A DNA stretch of 64,000 nucleotides from assembly GCF_014202645.1 (NCBI RefSeq), contig NZ_JACHHG010000013.1, positions 1 through 64,000 of the forward strand. Direction: 5' to 3'. The stretch's first letter is position 1; every line of letters starts with the position of its first letter. The notes beneath the pieces were generated by a model. It worked only from the letters and a program-made list of their open reading frames with translations. It did not search any database and was not told the DNA's origin. Of this stretch, positions 48,810 through 58,415 are shown in pieces. Both the position numbers and the translations under genes were made by a program. Origin of the DNA: Deinobacterium chartae. GTDB taxonomy: Bacteria > Deinococcota > Deinococci > Deinococcales > Deinococcaceae.

Positions 48810-49342
48810 GCGGGGCGTTCCTCAGGGCCGCGCGGTATGCGGCGGCGGCCCTGCTGCTGGGCTGGGCGGGTGTGGCGCACGCGCACGCCGGGCACCTCGA
48901 GGTGGAGGACTTGCGCATCGTGCGTGACGGTGCGGCGAACTACCTCGAGGCGCAGATCAGCTACCCGGCTTCGGACACGCCGCTCGCGCTGACGGCGGTG
49001 GCGACCGGCAGCGCGAGCGGCCGCCTCGAGCTGCGTTCTGGCGCGGCTTACCGCGCGGCCACACGCGTTCCGGTAGCGGGCGGGATTACCTCGCTGGGCG
49101 TATCGACGCGTTACCGGGTGGTGCTGCCCGGCGAGTACGCGGCGGGCAGCCGGGTGCCGGTGACGCTGCTGTTCGGCGGCGGCGCGCTGCTGACCCTCGA
49201 GGCGGAGGTGGAGGGCAGTCCGCCCTCCCCTCCCCTGCTGGGCTGGGCGATGCTGGTGCTGGCGGTGCTGACCGCCCTGGGGTCTCTTGAGCTGTGGCGG
49301 CGGCACCTGCGGAGCGGTCATCGGGGGCGGACCGCGCTGTAG
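48803..49342 (+). CDS. PCuAC-like membrane protein lacking the copper ligands
   Basis: A 179-residue protein: signal peptide ending AHAHAGH, a beta domain resembling PCuAC (RLELRSGAAYRAATRVPVAG, then RVPVTLLFGGGALLTLEAEV), a membrane segment near 148-166, and a short basic tail. The Met and His copper ligands of PCuAC (H-x-M in the HETM and GYHLML regions) are absent; the equivalent sites read ELRSG and GEYAAG. It may have lost metal binding or bind copper through the N-terminal His cluster. GTG 48803 overlaps the sco stop, so the pair is coupled. Confidence 0.7.
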   Translation: MVGGAFLRAARYAAAALLLGWAGVAHAHAGHLEVEDLRIVRDGAANYLEAQISYPASDTPLALTAVATGSASGRLELRSGAAYRAATRVPVAGGITSLGVSTRYRVVLPGEYAAGSRVPVTLLFGGGALLTLEAEVEGSPPSPPLLGWAMLVLAVLTALGSLELWRRHLRSGHRGRTAL

Positions 49343-49363
49343 ACCCGCCGGTCTCTTTCTGCT

Positions 49364-49385
49364 GGGGCGGCCGTTGGGCCGCCCC
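49364..49385 (+). terminator. Terminator of the oxidase block
   Basis: GGGGCGGCC / GGCCGCCCC with a 4-nt loop, 22 nt after the last gene, then a T-containing stretch. Confidence 0.7.
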
Positions 49386-49451
49386 GCTGGATTTGTTTGG
49401 GGGCAGAAAACGCGGTTCGTAATACGCTTTGTGGCGCAATCCGCCCCTTCG

Positions 49452-49471
49452 TTTTGCTCATGACGTAAAAT
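49452..49471 (+). promoter_or_regulatory. ruvB promoter with a possible RDRM-like site
   Basis: TAAAAT (49466-49471) lies 8 nt before ATG 49480, a leaderless layout. It overlaps TTTTGCTCATGACGTAA (49452-49468), which matches the radiation/desiccation motif TTATGTCATTGACATAA at 11 of 17 positions, mainly in the right half (7 of 8). The match is weak. Confidence 0.4.
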
Positions 49472-49479
49472 GGAAGCAC

Positions 49480-50448
49480 ATGGAATTCGATCCTGCATCC
49501 CGCCCGAAAACGCTCGCCGAGTACGTCGGACAGGAGCGCCTCAAGAGCAAGCTGTCGGTCTACCTGCAGGCAGCCAAGTCGCGCGGCGAGGCACTCGACC
49601 ATACGCTGCTGTTCGGCCCGCCCGGCCTGGGCAAGACCACGCTGTCGCACATCATCGCCTACGAGATGGGCGTGAACATCCGGGTCACCTCGGGCCCCGC
49701 CATCGAGAAGCCCGGCGACCTCGCCGCGATCCTCACCAACTCCCTCGAGGAAGGCGACGTGCTGTTTATCGACGAGATCCACCGCCTGGGCCGGGTGGCC
49801 GAAGAGCACCTGTACCCGGCGATGGAGGACTTCAAACTCGATATCGTGCTGGGCCAGGGCCCGGCGGCCCGCACCATCGAGTTGCCACTGCCGCGCTTCA
49901 CCCTGATCGGGGCCACCACCCGCCCCGGACTGATCACCGCGCCCATGCGCTCGCGCTTCGGCATCATCGAGCACCTCGAGTACTACACGGCCGAGGAGCT
50001 GGCCCAGGGCCTGATGCGCGACGCACGCCTGTCGGGCTACGCCATTCAGGAGGAGGCTGCCCTGGAGATCGGAGCGCGCTCGCGCGGCACCATGCGCATC
50101 GCCAAACGCTGGCTGCGCCGCGTGCGCGACTACGCCGAGGTGGCCGGAGAACGCGAGATCACCCTCGAGCGGGCCCACGAGAGCCTAGACCGCCTGGGAA
50201 TCGATTCGGCCGGCCTCGACGAGCGCGACCTCAAGCTGCTCGAGGCCCTGATCCTGCGCTTCGCGGGCGGCCCGGTGGGCCTGGATACCCTGGCGACCGC
50301 GCTGTCCGAGGACGCCGCCACCCTCGAGGAGGTGTACGAACCCTACCTGATCCAGCTGGGCTTCATCAAACGCACCCCGCGCGGGCGCGTGGCGACCGCG
50401 CACGCCTACGAGCACCTGGGTCTGCCCGCTCCTGCCTGGGAGGAGTAA
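49480..50448 (+). CDS. ruvB: Holliday junction branch-migration ATPase RuvB
   Basis: A 322-residue AAA+ motor that drives branch migration with RuvA. Walker A GPPGLGKT near 46-53, Walker [10 protein letters not shown], sensor 1 GATTRPG, arginine finger region MRSRFG, and a C-terminal winged helix ([14 protein letters not shown]). The short N-terminus ([18 protein letters not shown]) is normal. Unlinked to ruvA or ruvC here. Confidence 0.97.
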   Translation: MEFDPASRPKTLAEYVGQERLKSKLSVYLQAAKSRGEALDHTLLFGPPGLGKTTLSHIIAYEMGVNIRVTSGPAIEKPGDLAAILTNSLEEGDVLFIDEIHRLGRVAEEHLYPAMEDFKLDIVLGQGPAARTIELPLPRFTLIGATTRPGLITAPMRSRFGIIEHLEYYTAEELAQGLMRDARLSGYAIQEEAALEIGARSRGTMRIAKRWLRRVRDYAEVAGEREITLERAHESLDRLGIDSAGLDERDLKLLEALILRFAGGPVGLDTLATALSEDAATLEEVYEPYLIQLGFIKRTPRGRVATAHAYEHLGLPAPAWEE

Positions 50449-50543
50449 CGAGGCGATGCCCGGCCAGGCGGCATCTGCTCATCGGCAACCCCATACCCGA
50501 TCCGGGCGCGGTTTTCGTACAACACAGCGGGCTGTTTGTAAGG

Positions 50544-50549
50544 TAAATT
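50544..50549 (+). promoter_or_regulatory. -10 box of the DUF4388 gene (leaderless layout)
   Basis: TAAATT, 7 nt, then ATG 50557. Confidence 0.5.
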
Positions 50550-50556
50550 CATTTCT

Positions 50557-51609
50557 ATGTTAGCGGGCCTCCTGCGGCAACTGCCGCTCGCCGAGCTGTT
50601 CGGTATCATCCAGACCGGTCGCAAGACCGGCGTGCTGATCATCCGGCACGGCGAGCAGGGCGCGCGCATCCACTTCGAAAACGGACGCATCATCTACGCC
50701 CGGGTCCTCGAGGGCCCCAACCTGGGCGAGTACCTGATGCGCATGGAGCTGCTCGACGCGTTGCAGCTGCAGGAACTGGTCTCGCTGCAAAAGCACGAGA
50801 ACCCCGATACCCCGCTGGGCCTGCTGGCCCGCAACCGCGGGCTGATCCTCGAAGATCAGCTGCTGCAGGCCCTGCACGCCCAAATCAGCGACGCGGTGAC
50901 CGAAGTGCTGCGCTGGGCCCAGCGCCCACGCACCGAGTTCCGCTTCGAGGAAATCGGCCCGGACTCCTCGCAGGTGCCTACCGAGCACCGCTTCGACCCG
51001 CAGGCCATCTTGCTCGAGGCCACGCGGCGCATGGACGAGTGGAGCCAGGGGCAGGTCGAGTCCTGGCAGGTGCTGCGCCGCGTGGAAGACCGTCCGGGCA
51101 ACCTCAGCCTCGAGGACTGGGAACTGGTGGGGCTGGTCGACGGACAGCGATCGAGTGCTTCGATCGCCGCCGAATTCGATCTGGCCGAGGGCGAGGTGTA
51201 CCGCCGCCTGTACCAGTTGGTGGAACGCCGCATCCTCGAGGTGCTCCCGGTCCGCCCCGAGGATCCCTTCGTTTTGGTGGTGAGCCCGAGCGCCACCTTG
51301 CGGCGGCTGTGCACGCTGCTGCTCACCCGCGCCCGCTACCGCGCCGTGACCGCCGCGAGCCTCGAGCGGGCCGCGGCGGTTCTCGAACAGACCTTTGTGA
51401 GTGCGGCCGTGATCGACTCGCGACAGCCGCTGAACGATGCGCGCACCCTGCGCGCCGTGCGCGGACGCGCGTACCTGCCGATCATCGTGCTGACCAACGA
51501 GACGCAAGGGCTGCGCGCCCGGCTCGCACGGCTGCGCTACGTATCCAAACCGCTGCTCGAGGAGCCGTTTCTCGAGACCGTGGCGCAAGTTGCGCGCCGC
51601 GCCCTGTGA
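50557..51609 (+). CDS. DUF4388 protein with degenerate receiver domain
   Basis: A 350-residue protein. The N-terminus (residues 1-110) is a DUF4388/PatA-type domain (LPLAELFGIIQTGRKTGVLII, then GARIHFENGRIIYARV), repeated weakly. Residues ~180-230 look like a winged helix. Residues ~240-350 have a receiver fold: strand LVVSPSATL where active receivers have two acidic residues, VIDSR at the phospho-Asp site, and VSKPLLEEP with the conserved Lys-Pro. The lost acidic pair suggests a phosphorylation-independent pseudo-receiver. A signalling adaptor role, perhaps in motility or cell-shape control, is inference. Confidence 0.8.
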   Translation: MLAGLLRQLPLAELFGIIQTGRKTGVLIIRHGEQGARIHFENGRIIYARVLEGPNLGEYLMRMELLDALQLQELVSLQKHENPDTPLGLLARNRGLILEDQLLQALHAQISDAVTEVLRWAQRPRTEFRFEEIGPDSSQVPTEHRFDPQAILLEATRRMDEWSQGQVESWQVLRRVEDRPGNLSLEDWELVGLVDGQRSSASIAAEFDLAEGEVYRRLYQLVERRILEVLPVRPEDPFVLVVSPSATLRRLCTLLLTRARYRAVTAASLERAAAVLEQTFVSAAVIDSRQPLNDARTLRAVRGRAYLPIIVLTNETQGLRARLARLRYVSKPLLEEPFLETVAQVARRAL

Positions 51610-51812
51610 GCGGGCCTATCCCTCGAGGCCAGCGGCGGGCTGCACCCGGACTCTGTGCGCCCACCCGAACGTGCTAGGCTGCTCGTAACAGCCCCGGCCA
51701 TACCGCGTTATCGATCATTCTGGCGTCACCATGGGGTCTGTACTTTGTTGGAGTACGGACGCCAGGACCAGAACGGGTCTGCCCGCAACATCCGGCGTCC
51801 ACGGAGGAACGT
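51610..51812 (+). other. Leader region of the beta-propeller gene
   Basis: A 203-bp gap. CTGGCGT (51720-51726) and ACGCCAG form the base of a long imperfect inverted repeat up to about 51767, with GTAC repeats in its loop. It could be a leader hairpin in the 51813 transcript. GGAGG lies 7 nt before ATG 51813. Confidence 0.35.
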
Positions 51813-52907
51813 ATGAAGAACGTATCTCTGAAGTTCGCCCTGATCGCCACGCTCGCCCTGACCGTCGCCTCCGCGCAGACCGCCCCCACCCCGGCCGGAG
51901 ATCGGCTCGGCGGCGGCTTTAACGGACCGCAAGGGGTGCTGGTCGGCCCCGACGGGGTGTACGTGATCGACTCGGGCGTGGGCGGCGACGCTACGATCAA
52001 CGTCCGCAGCCCCGAAGGCACTGTGGGTCCGGCCAAGTTCGGTGAGTCGGCGCGCGTGGTGCGGGTAGCGCCCGACGGCACCCAGACCGTGATTGCCACC
52101 TTGCCCTCGCTGCTGGGCGGGATGGAAGCAGTAGGCGGCGCGCGCCTGGCCTGGCTGGGCAACACCCTGTACGCCACCAGCGGCGACTGGAGCGAGGCCA
52201 ACGAAGGCAGCCGTCCGGCCAAGATGAGCGCGGTCGTCCGGCTCGAGGGGGGCAGCGCGACCGAGGTCGCCAATACCTGGGACCTCGAGGCGACCCGGAA
52301 CCCGGACGGTTACGAGAAGTACTCGCATCCCTACGCCATGGCAGCCGGTCCGGACGGCAAGCTGTGGGTGGCCGACGCCGGGGCCAACAACCTGCTGCGG
52401 GTGGATCCGGCCAGCGGCGTGGTCGAACTGGTTGCGGTGATGCCGGCCCAGCCGTCTGCGCAGGCGAACCCGGGGCGCGGCGGCAAATCCGAGTCGGACG
52501 CGGTGCCCACCGGGCTCGCCTTTGGAGACGACGGCAGCGCGTACGTGGCGCTGCTGCCCGGCTCGTTCATGCCCGAGGCCGCCAAGGTGTACCGGGTCAG
52601 TGGCGCGGGAGAGGTCAGCGAGTACGCGGGCGGCCTCTCGACCGTCACCGACTTGCGCAGGGGCCCCGACGGCAACCTGTACGCCACCCAGCTGGGCCAG
52701 TTCGGGGAGCAGGGCCCGGTGCCCGGTAGCGGCAGCGTGGTCCGGGTGGTACCGGGCGGCAAGCCCGAAGTGGTGATCTCGGGCCTGACCCTGCCCTCCT
52801 CGCTCGACTTCAACGCGGACGGCGACGTTTACGTGGTGACCGGAGCGCTGGGTGCGCCGGGCAGCGGCGAGCTGATGGTCTTCAAGGGCGTGGCGGCCAA
52901 GAAGTAA
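51813..52907 (+). CDS. Secreted ScyD/ScyE-type beta-propeller protein
   Basis: A 364-residue exported protein: signal peptide residues 1-22 (…LALTVASAQ) and an NHL/SGL-like beta-propeller with repeated blades (FNGPQGVLVGPDGVYVIDSG, MAAGPDGKLWVADAGANNLLRVD, GLAFGDDGSAYVALL, LRRGPDGNLYATQLG, SLDFNADGDVYVVTG). The pattern matches the ScyD/ScyE family. No catalytic residues are evident. Monocistronic with a strong terminator. Confidence 0.85.
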   Translation: MKNVSLKFALIATLALTVASAQTAPTPAGDRLGGGFNGPQGVLVGPDGVYVIDSGVGGDATINVRSPEGTVGPAKFGESARVVRVAPDGTQTVIATLPSLLGGMEAVGGARLAWLGNTLYATSGDWSEANEGSRPAKMSAVVRLEGGSATEVANTWDLEATRNPDGYEKYSHPYAMAAGPDGKLWVADAGANNLLRVDPASGVVELVAVMPAQPSAQANPGRGGKSESDAVPTGLAFGDDGSAYVALLPGSFMPEAAKVYRVSGAGEVSEYAGGLSTVTDLRRGPDGNLYATQLGQFGEQGPVPGSGSVVRVVPGGKPEVVISGLTLPSSLDFNADGDVYVVTGALGAPGSGELMVFKGVAAKK

Positions 52908-52919
52908 GCTGTGCCGCCG

Positions 52920-52951
52920 GGGCCCGCCTGCTCAGGCGGGCCCGTTCTTTT
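52920..52951 (+). terminator. Terminator of the beta-propeller gene
   Basis: GGGCCCGCCTG / CAGGCGGGCCC with a 2-nt loop, followed by GTTCTTTTT. Confidence 0.92.
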
Positions 52952-53140
52952 TCATGTTGATTTTCGGTACAAGCGATGTTTTTCCGGCTTATTGGTGTAT
53001 TGTGAACATTATCTGAGCAGCACCGGAGCGCAATCTTATCCTCCTCCGTTGTCCCCGGGCAACAAGAGGAGTATCCTGTAAGTCTAGCGTTCTGCTCCCC
53101 AGCCGGGGGGCAGCGTTCTCATTTAGTGGAGTTCCCCGTC

Positions 53141-54931
53141 ATGAGCAGCAAGGACGAAATTCGCGCCAGACTCGACCTCGCCGCCCTCATCGGCGAGTAC
53201 GTGCAGCTCAAACCGGTCGGAGGCAACCGCTTCAAGGGACTCTGCCCGTTTCACAAGGAAAAGACCCCGTCTTTTCAGGTGGACGCTGCGCGCGGGTACT
53301 ACTACTGCTTCGGCTGCAAGGCAGGCGGGGACGGCTTCTCGTTCCTGATGGCGATCGAGAACCTCTCGTTCGGCGACGCCCTCGAGAAACTCGCGGACCG
53401 CACCGGCGTCACCCTCGAGCGCAAACCGCAGGAGAAGCACAACCGCGATCTGTACGAGATCAACGAGCTGGCCCTGGGCTTTTTCCGCGATGCCCTGGCC
53501 TCCGAAGCCGGGGCCGAGGCGCGCGCCTACCTCGAGCGGCGCGGGGTGAGTCCGCAGCTGCAAGAAGACTTCGAGCTGGGTTTTGCCCCGGCGGGCTGGG
53601 ACGCCCTGCTCAAGCACGCCAAGGCCCGCAGCGTGTCCGAACTGCAACTGCTGCAGGCCGGTCTGCTCTCCGAAGCCCCCGACACCGGGCGCATCTACGA
53701 CCGCTTCCGCAACCGCCTCATGTTCCCGATCCGCGACCACCTCGGCCGCCTGGTCGGCTTCGGCGGGCGGGTCCTGGACGACTCCAAACCCAAGTACCTC
53801 AACACGCCCGAAACCGAGATCTTCAAGAAGGGCGAACTGATGTACGGCCTGGCGCGCGCGCGCAACGAGGCGGCGCGCAGCGGCGAGGTGGTGGTGGTCG
53901 AGGGTTACATGGACGTCATCGCCATGCACCAGCACGGCTTCACCCACGCGGTCGCCACGCTGGGCACCGCCCTCACCGCCGACCACGGTGCGCTGCTGGC
54001 TCGCTTGGGCGTCAGCCGCATCGCCCTGATGTTCGACTCGGACGCGGCCGGACAGAAAGCCACCCTCGCGGGGCTTGACCAGATGATCGGCTCGCGCTTC
54101 CTGGTGCGCGCCCTGACGCTGCCCAGCGGCAAGGACGCTGCCGACGCGCTGCTCGCCGGGGACCTCGAGGGCGTCCGCCAGGCCCTTTCGGGCGGGCTCT
54201 CCGAGGTGGATTTCCGCATCCACAGCGCCCTGGCGCAGTACGACGTGCGCAGCCCCGAGGGCAAGCGCGGCTTTCTGATGTCGCTGCTGCCGCGCATGCA
54301 GAGCCTCGACCTGCTCGACGAGGTTGCCCAGCGCATCCGCTCGCGCGCCGCCGAGGCGCTGGGCATCGACGAACGCCGACTCATCGAGTGGATCGAGAGC
54401 CGCGCCAAGCGCAAGACCCTCACCGACGTTCATGTGGCCGGCATGACCCAAGACGCGCGCCCCAGCGAGGAGCGCCGCGAGATGTTCCTGGCCCAGCAGA
54501 TCCTGCAAGATCCCACCCTGCTCGGCAAGCTCGAGGGCGGCGTGCCCTTCCGCAACCGTCTGGCCCAGGAGATCGTGGACGTCGCGCGCCACGCCGCCTC
54601 GAGAGAGCAGATCCTCGAGCACTTCCGGGGCCGACCCGAGGAGAAGCAGGTGTTCGAGGCGATGTTCGGGGCCGGGACCTACGACCTGCTGCCCGGAGAC
54701 CACAACGCCGAACTGGTCGAGAAGCTGATGGCCGAAAACCGCGAGCTGTCGCTGAAAGAAACCGAGTCGCGCCTGACCGAGAGCCAGTTGCGCGCCGAGA
54801 TCGCCCGCCTCAAGGCCGCCCTGGCCCAGGCTCAGGCAGCCGAGCAACTCGGGCTGCTGTCACAGATCAGCGAGCTGCAGCGCGCCATCGAGGCCGAACG
54901 CCGCTCGAGGAAGCTCAAGGGGCGCGCTTGA
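53141..54931 (+). CDS. dnaG: DNA primase
   Basis: A 596-residue replication primase. Zinc-binding domain: C35, H38, C56, C59 (CPFHKEKTPSF ... YYYCFGCKAGGDGF). The Toprim core has VVVVEGYMDVIAMHQ and ALMFDSDAAGQKA with the catalytic Glu and Asp residues. The C-terminal ~100 residues are a long Glu/Arg/Leu coiled coil (AEIARLKAALAQAQAAEQL), the likely DnaB-interaction part. ATG 53141 follows GTGGAG by 9 nt. A ~195-bp region upstream holds several small hairpins but no clear promoter. Confidence 0.95.
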   Translation: MSSKDEIRARLDLAALIGEYVQLKPVGGNRFKGLCPFHKEKTPSFQVDAARGYYYCFGCKAGGDGFSFLMAIENLSFGDALEKLADRTGVTLERKPQEKHNRDLYEINELALGFFRDALASEAGAEARAYLERRGVSPQLQEDFELGFAPAGWDALLKHAKARSVSELQLLQAGLLSEAPDTGRIYDRFRNRLMFPIRDHLGRLVGFGGRVLDDSKPKYLNTPETEIFKKGELMYGLARARNEAARSGEVVVVEGYMDVIAMHQHGFTHAVATLGTALTADHGALLARLGVSRIALMFDSDAAGQKATLAGLDQMIGSRFLVRALTLPSGKDAADALLAGDLEGVRQALSGGLSEVDFRIHSALAQYDVRSPEGKRGFLMSLLPRMQSLDLLDEVAQRIRSRAAEALGIDERRLIEWIESRAKRKTLTDVHVAGMTQDARPSEERREMFLAQQILQDPTLLGKLEGGVPFRNRLAQEIVDVARHAASREQILEHFRGRPEEKQVFEAMFGAGTYDLLPGDHNAELVEKLMAENRELSLKETESRLTESQLRAEIARLKAALAQAQAAEQLGLLSQISELQRAIEAERRSRKLKGRA

Positions 54932-54956
54932 AGTGCCCGCCCGCCCGCGAAACCCA

Positions 54957-54993
54957 AAACCAGCCGAGGACCTTTAGGGTCCTCGGCTGGTTT
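54957..54993. terminator. Bidirectional terminator between dnaG and the YqgE gene
   Basis: AAACCAGCCGAGGACC / GGTCCTCGGCTGGTTT around a 5-nt loop, with A and T ends on either side. Confidence 0.9.
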
Positions 54994-55000
54994 CGGGCCC

Positions 55001-55534
55001 TCAGGCCTGGGCGCTGCCCGGTACGATCAGGTGGAAATCCACTCCCAGCGACTCGAGGGCGGCGTGCCAGCGCCGCTCGACCGGCAGGTCGAACACCCAC
55101 GAGGAATCCCCGTTGGCCCACAGCCAGTGGCCTTCGGCGCACTCTTTCTCGAGCTGCCCCGGACCCCAGCCGGCGTAACCGAGAAACACCTCGAAGGTGG
55201 GGGTGTCGGCGGCCTCTGCGAGCCCCTCGAGGATCACCGAGGAGGTGGTGAGCCACAAATCCGGCCCGATCTGCGTTTCCCCGGGCAGCCCGGTCGGTCG
55301 GCGGTACAGGCACCAACCGGCCTGCGGCTGCACCGGGCCGCCCAGGTAGACGGGCTTGCGGTGGCTGCCCAGCCCCAGCACCTCGTCGAGCGCGTGCTCG
55401 GTGGGCAGGTTGATGACTAAACCGAGTGCCCCCTCCTGATTGTGTTCGAGCATCAGGATTAGCCGTTCGGAGAACAGGGAGCTCCCCAGATGGGGGCTGG
55501 CGACCAGAAATGTCAGGTCCTCTGCGGCGGTCAT
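55001..55534 (-). CDS. YqgE/AlgH family protein
   Basis: A 177-residue DUF179 protein. Family motifs: FLVASPHLGSSLFSERLILMLEHNQEGALGLVINLP near the N-terminus, YLGGPVQPQAGWCLYR in the middle and FLGYAGWGPGQLEKEC. The fold is known but function is not; it is often linked to transcription or envelope control. GGAGGG lies 8 nt before ATG 55534. Convergent with dnaG. Confidence 0.92.
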   Translation of the reverse strand: MTAAEDLTFLVASPHLGSSLFSERLILMLEHNQEGALGLVINLPTEHALDEVLGLGSHRKPVYLGGPVQPQAGWCLYRRPTGLPGETQIGPDLWLTTSSVILEGLAEAADTPTFEVFLGYAGWGPGQLEKECAEGHWLWANGDSSWVFDLPVERRWHAALESLGVDFHLIVPGSAQA

Positions 55535-55685
55535 ATGGGCTTCCCTCCGGTTACGTCTTGAACGAGTTCCTGTGAGTTCAGTGTACGGCAGCGCAAGATG
55601 AAGAGCCTGCATCAAGCCTGAAGACTCCGGATGGTAAAGAAAACCGGAACGCCCCGCGCGGGCGGGGCGTTCCGAGCAGCAAGGC

Positions 55686-58139
55686 TCAGGCGGAGGCGCT
55701 GCGTTCGGTCTTGCGGGTGCGTTTGCCCGATTTGCCCGAGCGCCCCTCGAGGGCCGCGAGGCCGCCGACCAGGGCCACGTCGAGCACCTGATCGAGGTTC
55801 TCGCAGGGGTGGAAGGTCATCGCGGTACGCAGGTGCGCGGGGATGTCGCGCAGGTCGCCCTCGTTGGCCTTGGGCAGCACGATGTGCTTGATCCCGGCGC
55901 GGCGTGCACCGAGCACCTTCTCCTTGAGGCCGCCGATGGGCAGCACCCGGCCGGTAAGGGTGATCTCACCGGTCATGGCGACGTCACGGCGGGCCGGAAT
56001 GCCGCTGAGCGCCGAGACCAACGAGGTGGCCATGGTGACCCCGGCGCTGGGGCCTTCTTTGGGGATCGCGCCGGCCGGGACGTGCACGTGGATTTCGGAT
56101 TCGTCAAAGCGCTCCTGCGCGATGTGGAAACGGGCACTGTTGCGCTTGGCGTACGAGAGCGCCGCGCGGGCCGATTCCTTCATCACGTCACCGAGCTGTC
56201 CGGTGAGCACCAGCCCCTTGCCGGGCATCACCGAGGTCTCGACGAACAGGATGTCGCCGCCCACGGGCGTATAAAACATGCCGGTGGACACCCCGACCAT
56301 GTCCTCGCGCGCTTCGTGCTCGGGGGTGTAGCGCGCAATACCCAAGTAGCGCTCGAGTTCCTTGTCGGTAACCTTGGCGCGCTTGATCTCGCCGCCGGCG
56401 ATGCGGCGCGCAACCTTGCGGACCACGGTGCCGAGCTGGCGCTCGAGGTTACGCACGCCGGCCTCGCGGGTGTAGTGCGAGATCAGCTTCTCGAGGGCCG
56501 CGTCGGTGAGCGAGATCTGGTTGGGTTTGAGGCCGTTCTGCTCGATCTGGCGCGGCAGCAGGTAGCGCTTGGCGATCTCGGCTTTCTCCTGCTCGATGTA
56601 CGAGGTGAACTCGATCACCTCCATGCGGTCGAGCAGGGGCCCGGGAATCTGCTCCGGGTAGTTGGCGGTCGCGATGAACATGACCTCGGAGAGATCAAAG
56701 GGCACGCCCAGGTAGTGGTCCTGAAAGTGCGCGTTCTGCGCCGGGTCGAGCACCTCGAGCAGCGCACTCGAGGGGTCGCCCTGGTACGACGAGCCGAGCT
56801 TGTCGACCTCGTCGAGCAAGAAGACCGGGTTCTTGGTGCCCGCACTGCGCAGGCCCTGGATGACGCGGCCGGGCATGGCGCCGATGTAGGTGCGGCGGTG
56901 TCCGCGGATGTCGGATTCGTCGCGCGCCCCGCCCAGGGCCACGCGAACGTACTTGCGGCCCAGCGCCTTGGCGATCGACTGCGCGATCGAGGTCTTGCCC
57001 ACGCCCGGAGGGCCGGTGAACACCAGGATGGGGCCCTTGTTGACCTCGCTGGGGTCGATCTCGCCGCGCTCGGCGCGCTCCTTGCGCAGCTTGCGCACCG
57101 CCAGGAACTCGAGGACGCGGTCCTTGACCCGCTCGAGGCCGAAGTGGTCCTCGTCGAGGATGTCCGAGGCCTGCGCGATGTCGAGCTGATCATCGGTGCG
57201 GGTGTTCCAGGGCAGTTCGGAGATGGTGGTGAGGTAGGTGCGGATCACCGCCGCCTCGGCCGAGTCAGGGTGCATGCGGGCGAGACGGTTCATCTCGCGG
57301 TCCACCTCGCGCTTGACGTCCTCGGAGAGCCCCAGGGCCTCGAGCTTGGCGCGCAGTTCCTCGACCTCGTCCTCTTCGCCCTCCTCGCCGCCGGAGAGCT
57401 CTTTTTGAATCACCTTCATCTGCTCGCGCAGGTAGTAGTCGCGCTGGTTGCGGTCGATCTCTTCCTTGACCTGCTGCTGGATGCGGCGCTGGACGTTCAT
57501 CAGCTCGTTTTCGGTGTCGAGCAGCACCAGCACCTTGCGGATGCGTTCGGTCAGGGTGCCGGCCTCGAGGACCGCCTGCTTGTCCTCGAGCTTGAAGTCC
57601 ATGTTAAAGGCGATGTAGTCGGCGACCTGAGCGGGGTCCTCGAGGTTCTGGATGAACTGGACCACCTCGGGGGCCATGAACTTGCCGCCCGAGATCAGCG
57701 CCTCGAACTTGCTGTTGAGTTCGCGCCCCAGGGCCTCGAGTTCGGTGCGGTCGCCGCTCAGGACCTCGTAGGGCTCGGTCTCGGCCTGGAGGTACGGGCC
57801 TTCGATGTAGCGGCGGACCTTGACGCGGGCGATGGCGCTGACCAGCATCTGCAGCGTTCCGTCCGGGTTTTTGCGCATGCGCAAGATGTTGCAGGCGGTG
57901 CCTACCGTGTACAGGTCACCGGAGCCCGGCTCGTCGATGTCCTTGTCGCGCTGCGAGATGATCAGTAAGGTTTTGTGATCGGCCATGGCTGCCTCGATCG
58001 CACGGATCGAAATGGCACGTCCGGCGTCGATGTGCTGGACCATGGTCGGATAAATGACGGAGCCGCGAACCGGGCAGACTGGAAGGGTCGTGGGGAGAGC
58101 AGTGTCGGTTTGAAGGTCGTTTTCAGGCGTGTTCGTCAT
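55686..58139 (-). CDS. lon: ATP-dependent protease Lon
   Basis: An 817-residue LonA protease for misfolded and regulatory proteins. N-terminal substrate-binding domain ([20 protein letters not shown]), coiled coil with the acidic [22 protein letters not shown]+ module with Walker A GPPGVGKT and Walker [10 protein letters not shown], then the Ser-Lys protease domain with S698 ([11 protein letters not shown]) and K741 ([10 protein letters not shown]). The tail is basic ([19 protein letters not shown]). GGAAAGG precedes ATG 58139. A HAIR-like operator overlaps the promoter, implying HspR heat control as at ftsH. Confidence 0.97.
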   Translation of the reverse strand: MTNTPENDLQTDTALPTTLPVCPVRGSVIYPTMVQHIDAGRAISIRAIEAAMADHKTLLIISQRDKDIDEPGSGDLYTVGTACNILRMRKNPDGTLQMLVSAIARVKVRRYIEGPYLQAETEPYEVLSGDRTELEALGRELNSKFEALISGGKFMAPEVVQFIQNLEDPAQVADYIAFNMDFKLEDKQAVLEAGTLTERIRKVLVLLDTENELMNVQRRIQQQVKEEIDRNQRDYYLREQMKVIQKELSGGEEGEEDEVEELRAKLEALGLSEDVKREVDREMNRLARMHPDSAEAAVIRTYLTTISELPWNTRTDDQLDIAQASDILDEDHFGLERVKDRVLEFLAVRKLRKERAERGEIDPSEVNKGPILVFTGPPGVGKTSIAQSIAKALGRKYVRVALGGARDESDIRGHRRTYIGAMPGRVIQGLRSAGTKNPVFLLDEVDKLGSSYQGDPSSALLEVLDPAQNAHFQDHYLGVPFDLSEVMFIATANYPEQIPGPLLDRMEVIEFTSYIEQEKAEIAKRYLLPRQIEQNGLKPNQISLTDAALEKLISHYTREAGVRNLERQLGTVVRKVARRIAGGEIKRAKVTDKELERYLGIARYTPEHEAREDMVGVSTGMFYTPVGGDILFVETSVMPGKGLVLTGQLGDVMKESARAALSYAKRNSARFHIAQERFDESEIHVHVPAGAIPKEGPSAGVTMATSLVSALSGIPARRDVAMTGEITLTGRVLPIGGLKEKVLGARRAGIKHIVLPKANEGDLRDIPAHLRTAMTFHPCENLDQVLDVALVGGLAALEGRSGKSGKRTRKTERSASA

Positions 58140-58166
58140 GACCTTTCCTTTCTCTAACCCAAGAAA

Positions 58167-58214
58167 CTTGAGCGTAGCTCTATCAAGTTTAGCGGTTCGT
58201 TGCCCTGTCGACAA
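58167..58214 (-). promoter_or_regulatory. lon promoter with HAIR-like HspR operator
   Basis: On the minus strand TTGTCG (58214-58209), 17-nt spacer, TAAACT (58191-58186). A HAIR-like element, CTTGATA-N7-GCTCAAG (58187-58167), with 5/7 and 6/7 matches to CTTGAGT and ACTCAAG and exact N7 spacing, covers the end of the -10 box and the start site. The repeat extends to AAACTTGA/TCAAGTTT at 58164-58190. Confidence 0.7.
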
Positions 58215-58402
58215 GTGTGCTGGGTTGCATCTGCCCTCATCTTACGCAGGCCAAGGTGATCAAACCGCAACGTGCCCTGAGCTGGAATTAGGGCAGCTTT
58301 CACACCGCGCTCCTCTCCTGTGGTGGCCTGAGCTGATCGTACTCCCCAAAAGCTGCACCCAGGCCGCTGCGCCACCTCGGAAACCCCGGCAGCACAGCGG
58401 CG

Positions 58403-58408
58403 TATGAT
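58403..58408 (+). promoter_or_regulatory. -10 box of the thioesterase operon (leaderless layout)
   Basis: TATGAT, 7 nt, then ATG 58416. Confidence 0.55.
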
Positions 58409-58415
58409 GGTCCCG

